Origin: Phyllobacterium chamaecytisi
Lineage (GTDB): Bacteria > Pseudomonadota > Alphaproteobacteria > Rhizobiales > Rhizobiaceae
Reading direction: 5' to 3'
Length of the DNA: 64,000 nt
Assembly: GCF_020164455.1 (NCBI RefSeq)
Contig: NZ_JAIQWW010000013.1
Span: 62,001-126,000 of the forward strand
Within the stretch, counting starts at the first letter, position 1; each line of letters begins with the position of its first letter. Shown here one piece after another: positions 34,457 through 44,222 of the stretch. The translations under genes were made by a program, and so were the position numbers. The notes under the pieces are model-generated. The model was not told the DNA's origin. It saw only the letters and a list, made by a program, of their open reading frames with translations, and did no database searches.

Positions 34457-35731
34457 TTAGAATTTCAGCTTCGCGGAGACGGACAGAGCCGACACGAAGT
34501 CATCGCCAAAGTCATAGGCAGCGTCGACGCCGCAAGGCTGATTGCCCTCGCAAGCTGTTGGACCGTAGCTGCCCGAGGATAACATGCCTACCGCAGCGCC
34601 GGCCTGGAGTTGCCAAGATTTGTTCGGCTGGTATTGAGCGCCGACTGAAAGCAGGTAGGTGTCGGTCTGCGTGGTCAAGCCAGTCGATGTGCCCCGATCC
34701 CAGCTGATTTGAGCAGCGCCACTCCATTTTGGAGTGAACTGATGCCCAATGCCAGCCATAACATACCAACCGTCCTGGAACATCAGATCGAGAGATGTGA
34801 GGCGGAATGGAGAGCTAGGGTTGCATGAGCCTAACGACTTTGTAACCGTGGGGCAGAAGGGGATAACACCGAGGACACTCCAGTCGGTCCACTTGACCGT
34901 GCCAAAGGCGAGCCAGTCTGGAGCGATACCTGTCTGCCATTTGAACTCAAGCTGCTGTGGCAGGGTTGCTGTGCCGTATACGTCTGTGACTGCTCCTAAA
35001 AAAGGATTTCTGGCAGACGCAAGCGCTCTCGGGATCTCGGTCAAGTCCACGGTGCCGTTGACCTCGCCGAGGTCAACCTCTGCATTGTAGATAAGGCTGA
35101 AGCGCATTTCGTATTCAGGAATCTCATAGGCAACACCAGCGCGCCAGCCCCAACCATCGCCTTTAATGTCGAGTGTTCCGGTGCCATCATAGCCGGGAAA
35201 CAGTCCGCTTAGTGGAATGTTGCTGTTGACCATCCTGGTCTTAAAGCCCTCGATCTCCTGATACGAGACGCCGGCTATGCCTCGAATGAAGCCCGGGCCT
35301 ACCTGCCATTTGTAGGAACAGGTCAAACCATAATCGTTGCTGGTAATCTCGGTTTCGATGTTGCTGGCGTTACCTTGCCAGGCATAGCCCGGATCGGTGT
35401 GAACGCCCCACGGCTGTTGATAGCTCGCCAAACAATCGAACTCTGGCGTGATGCCGACCTTGCCGCTCCAGCGAGGTATATTGTATGAAGGGGTCTCGTC
35501 TACGCTCGTGCTTCCGAAGCCTGGCCCATTGCTGGGATCGGTGTCGCGCGCATTCTTGATTCTCCGCTCCGGCATGACGTGAGTGACGCCTGCATCGGTC
35601 GCAACTGTTCCCTTAGTAAAGAGAAGATCCCAACTGTATCCACTGCGCTCAAGGCCGCCAGCCTGGGCTCCGGTGACAACGCTTGTTAGAAACAAAGCCC
35701 CGCCGACCACTGTAGATATTGTCCTATTCAT
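34457..35731 (-). CDS. OmpP1/FadL-family outer membrane transporter
   Basis: A 424-residue protein with a signal peptide (ISTVVGGALFLTSVVTGAQA), many alternating beta segments and a C-terminal aromatic residue (SAKLKF), as required for outer-membrane barrels. The family imports long-chain fatty acids and hydrophobic compounds. GGGGAGG precedes the ATG. It is cargo of the element; a palindromic site just upstream suggests regulation by a dimeric repressor. Confidence 0.85.
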   Translation of the reverse strand: MNRTISTVVGGALFLTSVVTGAQAGGLERSGYSWDLLFTKGTVATDAGVTHVMPERRIKNARDTDPSNGPGFGSTSVDETPSYNIPRWSGKVGITPEFDCLASYQQPWGVHTDPGYAWQGNASNIETEITSNDYGLTCSYKWQVGPGFIRGIAGVSYQEIEGFKTRMVNSNIPLSGLFPGYDGTGTLDIKGDGWGWRAGVAYEIPEYEMRFSLIYNAEVDLGEVNGTVDLTEIPRALASARNPFLGAVTDVYGTATLPQQLEFKWQTGIAPDWLAFGTVKWTDWSVLGVIPFCPTVTKSLGSCNPSSPFRLTSLDLMFQDGWYVMAGIGHQFTPKWSGAAQISWDRGTSTGLTTQTDTYLLSVGAQYQPNKSWQLQAGAAVGMLSSGSYGPTACEGNQPCGVDAAYDFGDDFVSALSVSAKLKF

Positions 35732-35777
35732 TAAGTCCTCCCCACAACCCCCGCACTTGCACTCAAACTCGGGTCAA

Positions 35778-35805
35778 TTCGTTACCATTACGTATAGGTA
35801 ACGAA
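35778..35805. promoter_or_regulatory. palindromic operator upstream of the FadL-like gene
   Basis: Arms TTCGTTACC (35778-35786) and GGTAACGAA (35797-35805) are perfect inverted repeats, and the centre contains TACGTA on the same dyad. The dyad lies 60 bp upstream of the ATG at 35731. Size and symmetry resemble TetR-type operators. No TetR gene is adjacent, so the regulator may be elsewhere. Confidence 0.65.
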
Positions 35806-36525
35806 GCCGTGATAGCGCGCAACTCGTTTCAAGAGGCTCTCGGTCGGGCGAACCACTAGATCGAAACGCCTAGAATCAAGATTTGGGAGTGTTTTGGATG
35901 CTTGCTAGAAGGATTTTGGCGAAGAAGATGGTCAAATATGCTCGAAAAGGCGATATTTCGAACCGAAAAGGCCCATTGTTGCGCAAATGCAACGTGGTCC
36001 GAAAATGTCCGAAATGAGACAACAGCTCGGCAAAAATACGGTGATAATCCGTTCGGATTACGAATCACGGACCTATTGCGGCGTTTCCTCGGGCTCTCGC
36101 TCGGGGTCGAACATGAGGTGAGGGAACATGCTGATGAGCGAGCCGCAGTTGAGGTGACGCAAATGACTATGCTCTGCGTTCACGCCTGGTAATCAAAACA
36201 CCCTTGGCTCGATCGCCCTGATTGTCATCGCTGTACACAATACGAAGGCAGGCCGGGTGCCGACCTGTGGCACTATGGTCAGCACTCAAAGGGTGCGCCT
36301 GTATGGTTAACAAAAGGTGAGGCGCTCCCCGACGCTGCCTAAACCGGGAAATTTCTTTGCCAGAGAAAAATGACGGTGAGTTTGCGCTCACCGTCTAGTT
36401 CAGAGCCCTGAATTTGCACGGGGGGGCGATCAGGGACACAGCCGGACTGTCTCGGCAAGGCAGGAACTCAAGGAGAAAAACTTGGTTCCGCATGGGTACG
36501 ATACCGTACGAACAATGTGCCGTAC
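35806..36525. other. 720-nt stretch without a supported gene
   Basis: Open frames exist at 35902-36192 (plus) and 35856-36068 and 36167-36391 (minus), but none has a ribosome site or a protein-like composition. They may be gene debris within the cargo region. A GGGGGG run lies near 36421. Confidence 0.5.
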
Positions 36526-36837
36526 TTAAGCCCTGCGCCGCGGCTTGCTCTTGTTCCACCGGAACGGCTTGCCTGTGGGCGGTCCACGTTCCGGCTCATC
36601 CACATAGTTGCCCGCTTCCTTGGCCGCCTGGATGAATGCAAAGCGTGCTGATCCGGAGGAGAGGTTCCCTTCGAGGCAAACCAGTAGAGCGGGCTTGGTT
36701 GCAGACAGCACCTCACTTTGCTCGATGGGCCAATCTGTCAGGATTTGCCCTGCCGCCTGAAGTGCCGATGTGACTACGCGCATCCGGCCAGGCTGGCTTG
36801 TCGTGATGCGAACCTCTTTGAAATAGCGTTCGTCCAT
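36526..36837 (-). CDS. DUF982 domain protein
   Basis: A 103-residue protein matching DUF982: FKEVRITTSQPGRMRVV, ALQAAGQILTDWPIEQ, ALLVCLEGNLSSGSARFAFIQAAKEAG. The family is abundant in rhizobia and its function is unknown. The C terminus is Arg/Lys-rich. No strong ribosome site is seen. Confidence 0.82.
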   Translation of the reverse strand: MDERYFKEVRITTSQPGRMRVVTSALQAAGQILTDWPIEQSEVLSATKPALLVCLEGNLSSGSARFAFIQAAKEAGNYVDEPERGPPTGKPFRWNKSKPRRRA

Positions 36838-37217
36838 CAGCGCGAAACGGTATCCTGTGGATTCGGTTCCTCGCCGTTAGATAACCCATTTTTCTTAGCC
36901 TCGCTTGACTGATTTCTGTCGAGACCTAATCCGCTTTGGCGCGGGTCCAAAAGTGCGGGCTGTCCCATATTAAGTTCGGAAACAGCCCGCGGCACAAGAC
37001 AGCGCTGAAACAATTCCGGTATCGTGGGGGCAAAACGTACGTACGGCCTATGTACTTTCCGGTACCAGCCTGTTGCCCACGCGCAAGGTAGATGGCACAA
37101 ACGAATAGCCGCGTTCTTGAACGCAGAACGGAACCCTGCCTATTCTACCAAATTTACCCACGCAGAACTGCTGCATTCGCCATCCGGGCCTACTGTGAAT
37201 AGTGAAAATCTGGTCTG
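36838..37217. other. noncoding region beside the IS110 transposase
   Basis: This 380-nt region lies downstream of the transposase gene and may include one IS end. Frames here look non-coding. The IS boundary cannot be set from one copy, since IS110 elements often lack terminal inverted repeats. Confidence 0.45.
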
Positions 37218-38255
37218 CTACGCGGAAGCAACAATCGGATCTATCGGCCGGCGGTAAGTTTCGCCGTTTTTCAATAGAGCCCAGATGGTTCTTGCCATCT
37301 TATTGGCAACAGCGATCGCCACGACCTTGAAGGGCCTCCGTGCCATCAGCTTCGTAAGCCAGGGGGAAGCGTTCTCACTCTTTCGAGATTCCCGGAGAAC
37401 AACCGTCGCCCCCATGTATAAGAGCGACCGCAAGACAGAGTTCCCGGCCTTTGAAATGCCGCCAAGGCGTGTTTTTCCTCCACTGGCATACACTTTTGGA
37501 GTAAGACCAATCCAAGAAGCAAAATGACGAGACGACTTAAATACTCCTGCATCACCAGCATATGCCTTGATCGCAGCGGCCGTCGTCTGCCCGACGCCGG
37601 GAATGGTCATCAACCGTTGGACATCTTCGTCTTGCTTGGCCTGAGAAGCAATTTGGGCATCGAGCTTGTCAATCCGCACATCTAAATGTTCGATTTCTTC
37701 CATGATTTCGCAGAGGACAAGGCGGGCGGCTTGAGGTATTTGACTGTCGCCATAGTCTTTCAGAAGCGAGTACAATGCCGTCACCTTCGTTCTGCTAACT
37801 GGGACTACGAGGCCGAACTCGGCCATATGGCTCCGTAAGGCATTGATTGCCTTTGTTCGCTGACGCACGAACAAGCTGCGCACTTTCAGCAACATCGAAA
37901 AGGCCTGCTGCTCGGTCGTCTTTACTGGAATGAACCGCATCTTATTATGCAATACAGCGTCACAAATAGCTTCGGCATCGATCGCATCGGTTTTGCCGCG
38001 CTTCACAAAAGGTTTGACGTAAACTGCAGGCATTATTTTGACGTCATGTCCTAAAGACGCAATCTCGCGGGCCCAGTAATAAGCGCTCCCACACGCTTCC
38101 ATGCCGACTGTACACGGGGGAATGCTCTCAAAGAATTCCTTCACCTGAACTCGACGCAGTTTTCGGCTAAACGATGGTTTGCCTTGGGCGTCGGTACCGT
38201 GAACTTGAAATACTTGTTTGGCCAAATCCAAACCGATTGTGGTAACAGCGTTCAT
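37218..38255 (-). CDS. IS110-family transposase
   Basis: A 345-residue transposase. The N-terminal RuvC-like DEDD domain has TIGLDLAK, GMEACGSAY and GKTDAIDAEAI, with a coiled-coil region after it. The C-terminal Transposase_20 domain has IPGVGQTTAAAI, FASWIGLTPKV and GNSVLRSLLYMGA. ATG at 38255 is preceded by GGATC. It appears intact. IS110 recombinases act with a structured noncoding bridge RNA from the element's own flank. Confidence 0.93.
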   Translation of the reverse strand: MNAVTTIGLDLAKQVFQVHGTDAQGKPSFSRKLRRVQVKEFFESIPPCTVGMEACGSAYYWAREIASLGHDVKIMPAVYVKPFVKRGKTDAIDAEAICDAVLHNKMRFIPVKTTEQQAFSMLLKVRSLFVRQRTKAINALRSHMAEFGLVVPVSRTKVTALYSLLKDYGDSQIPQAARLVLCEIMEEIEHLDVRIDKLDAQIASQAKQDEDVQRLMTIPGVGQTTAAAIKAYAGDAGVFKSSRHFASWIGLTPKVYASGGKTRLGGISKAGNSVLRSLLYMGATVVLRESRKSENASPWLTKLMARRPFKVVAIAVANKMARTIWALLKNGETYRRPIDPIVASA

Positions 38256-38299
38256 ATTTGATCCTTTCATTTGAAAATCAGCCAGAAAGAGTAGCTCCC

Positions 38300-38332
38300 A
38301 GCGGAATCTTCGTGACAGCGTCACGATCCGCT
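38300..38332 (-). ncRNA. hairpin upstream of IS110 transposase, possible bridge-RNA stem
   Basis: AGCGGA and TCCGCT form an outer stem and TCGTGAC/GTCACGA an inner one, with a 3-nt loop and a 4-nt one-sided bulge (13 bp in all). It lies 45 nt upstream of the transposase ATG on the same strand, where IS110-group bridge RNAs are encoded. The guide loops cannot be assigned from one copy. Confidence 0.35.
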
Positions 38333-38406
38333 AGGGACGAGTTTGCCGATTTTAACTCGGTTGCAAAAGTCTGAAGTATAAGCGATTCAGCCTACTGAAG
38401 AGACAA

Positions 38407-38694
38407 TTATGCAGACGATGTGCCTGAGCGCATGACCGTCGATATTGCCTGGTAGAATGTACGACTACCATCGGGGCTGAGCATGGTGACTACGTTCTGT
38501 TCCATCAACCTTTGCAGCCGCGGGTAGCACGTCGATGGGCCATAAAAGACGGCATTGTCGTCTGTCAGCACTCCGACCTGCACGATGTATGTGCCATGCG
38601 CCGCCGCACGGTTCGTGCCGTGGGTATTCTTTGGCTCTAGTGTCCTGAGCCTAGGGCCTTCTATTCGGTGTAGAACAGGTCGTTGGCTCGCCAC
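38407..38694 (-). CDS. uncertain hypothetical protein
   Basis: A 95-codon frame from GTG. Its second half (TYIVQVGVLTDDNAVFYGPSTCYPRLQRLM) looks protein-like, whereas the first half is basic and overlaps the end of the upstream gene by 34 nt. It ends close to the IS110 flank and may be truncated. Confidence 0.33.
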   Translation of the reverse strand: MASQRPVLHRIEGPRLRTLEPKNTHGTNRAAAHGTYIVQVGVLTDDNAVFYGPSTCYPRLQRLMEQNVVTMLSPDGSRTFYQAISTVMRSGTSSA

Positions 38695-38855
38695 ACGTCA
38701 ATGATCTTCTGCTTGATCTCATCAACGCTACGGTGTGGAAACTTGGCTCCAATGGTCATCGCCAAACCCGACACATCAATCATCTCGGGACGTATTTCTT
38801 CGGCTTTTTCAGCCTGCGCCTTGATCTCCGCTATTAGTTCCTCATCTTCGGTCAT
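38661..38855 (-). CDS. small acidic helical protein
   Basis: A 64-residue protein (ELIAEIKAQAEKAEEIRPEM; FPHRSVDEIKQKIIDVW) preceded by GGAG. The composition is typical of small rhizobial proteins of unknown function. Confidence 0.55.
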   Translation of the reverse strand: MTEDEELIAEIKAQAEKAEEIRPEMIDVSGLAMTIGAKFPHRSVDEIKQKIIDVWRANDLFYTE

Positions 38856-39107
38856 GCCCGTGGTCTCCCGTTTTCGCTGAGCGTAACGGAGTTCGGGGCG
38901 GACGGCGATGATCCTTGATGCGGCTTGAAGTGAAATCTATTTATCTTGAGTAGTTGCGGAGGATAAATTGCACATTGGGCTAATCTCTCAACTTGTTCCT
39001 GGCACCGATCATAATTTGGTCACGGTCCTGAAATCAGAAGCGTCAAATTCAAGTGCAAAGATTGTAACAGCACCGATTGCGAGGTTCTTCCATACGAAGA
39101 CATCTTC

Positions 39108-39371
39108 GTGCCCAAAGCGAAGCCGCAACCCGTTCAGGTGCAAGCTGATACCAGCGAAAATGGCACCATTGGCGCAATGATCGATCATGGATATACGCTT
39201 TGGGTGTTTTGCCACCGGCGTGGGTGCAACCGCTCGCGAAAGATGGATCTGCAGATGCTGGCGAACGAGCTCGGGAGAAACCACAGCGCCATGCACAAGG
39301 ACCTGGCACCCAAGCTAAAGTGCTCGGCGTGTGGATCAAAGCAGCTTGGCCTCAGCGCGACGCCTTATTGA
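39108..39371 (+). CDS. small zinc-binding protein
   Basis: An 87-residue protein with YTLWVFCHRRGCNR, then DLQMLANELGRNHSAMHKDLAPKL and a CSAC pair, so two CxxxC/CxxC pairs could bind zinc. This architecture recurs in rhizobial genomes and phages without known function. The start is uncertain (GTG 39108, or ATG 39168). Confidence 0.65.
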   Translation: MPKAKPQPVQVQADTSENGTIGAMIDHGYTLWVFCHRRGCNRSRKMDLQMLANELGRNHSAMHKDLAPKLKCSACGSKQLGLSATPY

Positions 39372-39440
39372 GGAGGATATCGTCGTGGAACGAAAATCAC
39401 CGGATACTGTTGTGCAGAAAGTGGGACGGGAGGAATTCAT

Positions 39441-39632
39441 ATGGCGGACAACAAGCAGAAACAGGATAATCGGGATCGTTCAAAGGTCTCGAGCAGCGAG
39501 GATTATGAAGTCGAGTACTTGATGTTCAAGTTCGACATAAGCAAGAAGCGCGCTCACGAATTAATTATCAAACATGAAGGCAGTCGGAAGAAGATCGAGG
39601 CCGAACTCGAAGATGCGTCGCGAGATACCTGA
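39441..39632 (+). CDS. DUF3606 family protein
   Basis: A 63-residue protein with EVEYLMFKFDISKKRAHELI, typical of DUF3606. GGAGGAATT precedes the ATG. Its stop overlaps the start of the next gene (TGATG form), which suggests coupling. Function unknown. Confidence 0.8.
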   Translation: MADNKQKQDNRDRSKVSSSEDYEVEYLMFKFDISKKRAHELIIKHEGSRKKIEAELEDASRDT

Positions 39633-39859
39633 TGTTTAAAGCCATTGGCGCAATTCTAATCGTAGCTGGCGTGCTCTATTCGGTCGGGGCCGCACTTAGC
39701 CATCGTAAGCTAAGCCAGCCGCCTCATACGCCTAATAATGAAAATGAACCGTCCTTGGAACCGAGGGGCCAAGGAATGAAATTTCTCGGGCTCACCAAAA
39801 ACCTGCCGGCTATAATTCTGATTGTGGTTGGTAGCGCGCTACTGCTTTACACAGATTGA
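39632..39859 (+). CDS. small two-helix membrane protein
   Basis: A 75-residue protein with an N-terminal helix (AIGAILIVAGVLYSVGAAL), a polar Pro/Asn/Glu linker and a C-terminal helix (LPAIILIVVGSALLLY). Coupled to the DUF3606 gene by a one-base overlap. Confidence 0.6.
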   Translation: MFKAIGAILIVAGVLYSVGAALSHRKLSQPPHTPNNENEPSLEPRGQGMKFLGLTKNLPAIILIVVGSALLLYTD

Positions 39860-39997
39860 AGCAGCACGACATCTAAATCTCTTTTGGAAACTCGATTGGT
39901 TTAGCCATCAACGCTCTTAGCGAGGTGTATTCCAACGAGCATGTGGAATATATTTTTCTGCATAGCTTTCCTTGGTCATTAACGTCACAGAGGTCCG

Positions 39998-40531
39998 ATG
40001 GCGCTGTCATTTGAAGACGAATTAAAACTTCTAGGCCTCACGCTTATCGCTGCTCAACGCGTCGAATTTTTGCTGTACGGTCTAGCTGCGCACTTATCGG
40101 TCGACGCCGGCCCAAAGAAGGACAAGCGCTTTCGTAACCTTACAGCCGAAACCTTTCTTCGCGGCGATGTCTCCGAACTCAACGCGACGCTTGGACAATT
40201 GGTAAAGGCATTTGGAAATACACTCCTAGTTCATACCCCAGAACTCGTTCAGTTCTGCAGGGACCGCAATCTCATCGCTCATGACTACAATCGTGTTTTT
40301 CGGATGAACATCAAGGGAGTTGCGCGTGACGTGAATGGCCCAGAGTTTTTATTAGATTTCCTGGACCGCGCTCAATATTGGCAACGCGTGCTAGGTGGCC
40401 TTCTCAGTGAGATGAAATTGGCGATAGCAACGAAACTCGGACGCGAAGTCGAGGTCCTTTCGGACACCGAGATAGAAGAAGTCCGCGCTTTTCATGAAAA
40501 TGTGGGGAAATTCCTCGCGTCGCGCTCCTAA
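39998..40531 (+). CDS. HEPN-like protein
   Basis: A 177-residue helical protein with RDRNLIAHDY near residues 88-97. R90-N91-x3-H95 fits the Rx4-6H motif (polar residue after Arg) of HEPN RNases. AGAGG precedes the ATG. HEPN proteins are frequent toxins and abortive-infection effectors. No MNT-type antitoxin is adjacent; the next gene is a membrane coiled-coil protein. The RNase role is inferred from the motif only. Confidence 0.6.
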   Translation: MALSFEDELKLLGLTLIAAQRVEFLLYGLAAHLSVDAGPKKDKRFRNLTAETFLRGDVSELNATLGQLVKAFGNTLLVHTPELVQFCRDRNLIAHDYNRVFRMNIKGVARDVNGPEFLLDFLDRAQYWQRVLGGLLSEMKLAIATKLGREVEVLSDTEIEEVRAFHENVGKFLASRS

Positions 40532-40883
40532 ATCAGAGTAAGCGTTACAACCGGCCCTGTTTCTTGTGCTGTGCCTCAGCCCACAGCTCTTGCAATTCAC
40601 TCTAAAAACCCGGGTTTAGAATGTCTTCCACAACGTCCTGCCAGGCGAGTTCGTTCATTCGCTTGAGGAATCCGAACTTCATTAGTCATCATCGGAACTT
40701 CTTCTGATTCGGGCATAGGGCCACCGACCTTTTCGACGACAAGATGGAGCTAATTAGCGATCGGATGGGCTGTGAACCCGACACGGATCAAATGACGGGG
40801 AAATGAAAAACAGATCGATCTAGAGCGTTATTGTGCAAGATAGAGTATGATCGTGAGGTCTAACTGTTCCATGGGGGGAACCG
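40532..40883. other. 352-nt intergenic region
   Basis: No supported gene is seen. A short minus-strand peptide frame near 40605-40685 looks helical but is too short to judge. An AACCCGGGTT palindrome flanked by CTAAA/TTAG lies near 40601-40619. Confidence 0.4.
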
Positions 40884-41531
40884 ATGCCCAAACAAAAAAT
40901 CGTAGTCTATGTGTTTGTCGCCGCCTTGGTGCTTCTTGGATGTGTTGCTTATTTTACTCAAGGCTGGAGGACCGTGGCGATAGGTGAGGAGCAGTCGTTC
41001 TTTTGGGATGCTGTCATTAAAGCAGCAGGTGGTGTCGCGGCTCTCGGCGGTGCATGGTTGGCATTTTCAAAATACTTGCATGAAAAAACATTGGCAGAAA
41101 AGGCTGCGTTAAAAGCGAACCAAGATGCTTTGGAGGAGAAGGCCAGAGCCAATCAAGCTGCTCTGATCGAGGCCCAAAAGCCATTCTCTGCTAAACGACA
41201 AGAAGTGTATTACGACTTGGTGTCAACCACTTCGACGATTGCAAATAGAGGCCACGACGATCCAATCCGCACGGCGGCCGAAGAGAAGTTTTGGTGGCTG
41301 TTCTGGGGAGGAGTTCCGATGGTTGCAGATAAACAGGTAGGAGTAGCGGTAGATACGTTCATGTTAGTCCTTGTGAATAAACCGCACAACGGAGAGGAGC
41401 TTCGCAACAAAAGTATGGATCTCGCGAGGGCGTGCCGTAGATCGTTGGGTTTCGTGGAGGATTTCGAAGACTCCGTGATTAGCGACCTACGGCAGAAAAG
41501 CGCCCCAACGGCACAAACAAGCGCGCCTTAA
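40884..41531 (+). CDS. membrane-anchored coiled-coil protein
   Basis: A 215-residue protein. The first helix (VVYVFVAALVLLGCVAYF) and a second near residues 43-62 (AVIKAAGGVAALGGAWLAF) anchor it. A Lys/Glu/Ala coiled coil follows (KTLAEKAALKANQDALEEKARA), then a cytoplasmic domain with EEKFWWLFWG. GGGGGGAA precedes the ATG. It is the last gene before the right attachment site. No family is recognised. Confidence 0.65.
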   Translation: MPKQKIVVYVFVAALVLLGCVAYFTQGWRTVAIGEEQSFFWDAVIKAAGGVAALGGAWLAFSKYLHEKTLAEKAALKANQDALEEKARANQAALIEAQKPFSAKRQEVYYDLVSTTSTIANRGHDDPIRTAAEEKFWWLFWGGVPMVADKQVGVAVDTFMLVLVNKPHNGEELRNKSMDLARACRRSLGFVEDFEDSVISDLRQKSAPTAQTSAP

Positions 41532-41570
41532 AGTTGATACTCCCTTGTTCATGTGTTGACCCAAAATCGC

Positions 41571-41595
41571 TTCGGGAGTGCCCCCGGGGTGCCCC
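41571..41595. promoter_or_regulatory. right-end GTGCCCC motif, possible integrase arm site
   Basis: CGGGAGTGCCCCCGGGGTG followed by CCCCAG resembles the left-end segment at 19948-19969. It lies about 70 nt inside the right attachment core. Matching sequence at both element ends suggests recognition by the recombination proteins. Confidence 0.35.
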
Positions 41596-41661
41596 AGCCA
41601 TACACGACAGGTAAGACGCTCGTGACGAATGCGCCAACATATTGAATTTAATAGGGAAATT

Positions 41662-41737
<76 letters not shown>

Positions 41738-41897
41738 ATTCATAATGGCCATTTAGGCCTCCGGTGAACCGGCAACTCTCCGGCAAGGTCTGGAGCCTTG
41801 CCTCTTGCTTTCGCGAAGATGGCGGTACTTATCGCCCGCCGTCCGGAAGATCAAGTCCTGTTCACCGGATATTTTCGGTGAACAGTAATAATCAAAA

Positions 41898-42281
41898 TCA
41901 ATTCTCGTCGTCGTCGCCGATGCCACCGCCAAGAATATCGGTGACATCGTCATCCTCATCTTCTTCGTCGGTTGCAAGGAATGTGTCGTCGTCATCGGTG
42001 TCCTCGACCTCGACGTCGTCATCACCGATATCCGGAACGTCGTCGCCTTCGGCGTCGGCCTCTTCAAGTGCAACGAATTCCGGCTTCTCGAGAGCAACGT
42101 CGAGTTCTTCCGTCTCGACCTCTTCCTCTTCTTCGCGCGCGGACGAAGCTGTGGAATCGAAATAGCTGAGCGGATAGCTCTTGCCCGTATAGGGCGAAAC
42201 GATCGGATCGCGATTCAGATCGTAAAATTTCTGCCCGGTCTCCGGGTCAACTCGCTTGGTGCCAAGTTTTGGATTCGCCAC
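41898..42281 (-). CDS. TIGR02300-type acidic protein
   Basis: A 127-residue protein beginning ANPKLGTKRVDPETGQKFYDLNRDP, as in TIGR02300, with a very acidic Asp/Glu-rich C-terminal half. It is conserved next to aroA in Rhizobiales. Function unknown. Confidence 0.88.
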   Translation of the reverse strand: MANPKLGTKRVDPETGQKFYDLNRDPIVSPYTGKSYPLSYFDSTASSAREEEEEVETEELDVALEKPEFVALEEADAEGDDVPDIGDDDVEVEDTDDDDTFLATDEEDEDDDVTDILGGGIGDDDEN

Positions 42282-42452
42282 GTTTTGCCTCGTCTTGCTG
42301 CGCTCGCCTGCGACCGGCTGATATCAGGTCCCTATTGGCCCCAACCGTTTACGCCGATACTCATCAAAATGAATTTGCGGTCCCATAAACGCAATTCGAC
42401 GCATTTGTCAAAGCGAAAAAAGCTTGTGTCAATCATTGAATTTGCAAGATGA

Positions 42453-43874
<1,422 letters not shown>

Positions 43875-43895
43875 AAACGAGCAAAAAAATCAGCG

Positions 43896-44222
43896 ATGAC
43901 CGAGCTCATATCGCGTCTCACCGTATATTTCCTGTATGCCATGTCCAGCGTGCCCTTCCTTGTCTGGGCAGGACGAAGCGCCTATAGCGGCACGGTCGCG
44001 AGCACGGCGCCCGCACCATGGCCGGGTATAACCAGCACGATATTTCGCGTCCTTCTTCCTTTGACGGTCATCTTCCTCTATGCGTGGAATGTCTCGGCCG
44101 GTGCGGAGGCGGCGAATACGAGCGAATGGGTACCATTCCAGTTTCTGCTGCTACCACCGGCACTTGGATCGATCGCCGGGTACGGTATTGGTTATTTCAT
44201 GGGCAAGAGAAGGATCATCTGA
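43896..44222 (+). CDS. small multi-helix membrane protein
   Basis: A 108-residue protein with about three membrane helices ([49 protein letters not shown]). It lies 21 nt after aroA. Its stop TGA shares a base with the ATG of the next gene (TGATG). Together with the membrane part of the next protein it may form a membrane unit. Confidence 0.6.
   Translation: MTELISRLTVYFLYAMSSVPFLVWAGRSAYSGTVASTAPAPWPGITSTIFRVLLPLTVIFLYAWNVSAGAEAANTSEWVPFQFLLLPPALGSIAGYGIGYFMGKRRII

Noticed and set aside
35902-36192. 96-codon plus-strand frame
   Set aside because: No ribosome site and no protein-like pattern; it overlaps other spurious frames in a gene-poor stretch.
40605-40687. Short minus-strand peptide frame (about 26-30 codons)
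   Set aside because: It looks helical, but length and context are too weak to call a gene.
41764-42165. Ser-rich plus-strand frame opposite the TIGR02300 gene
   Set aside because: Serine runs are the complement of the Asp/Glu codons of the acidic minus-strand protein.
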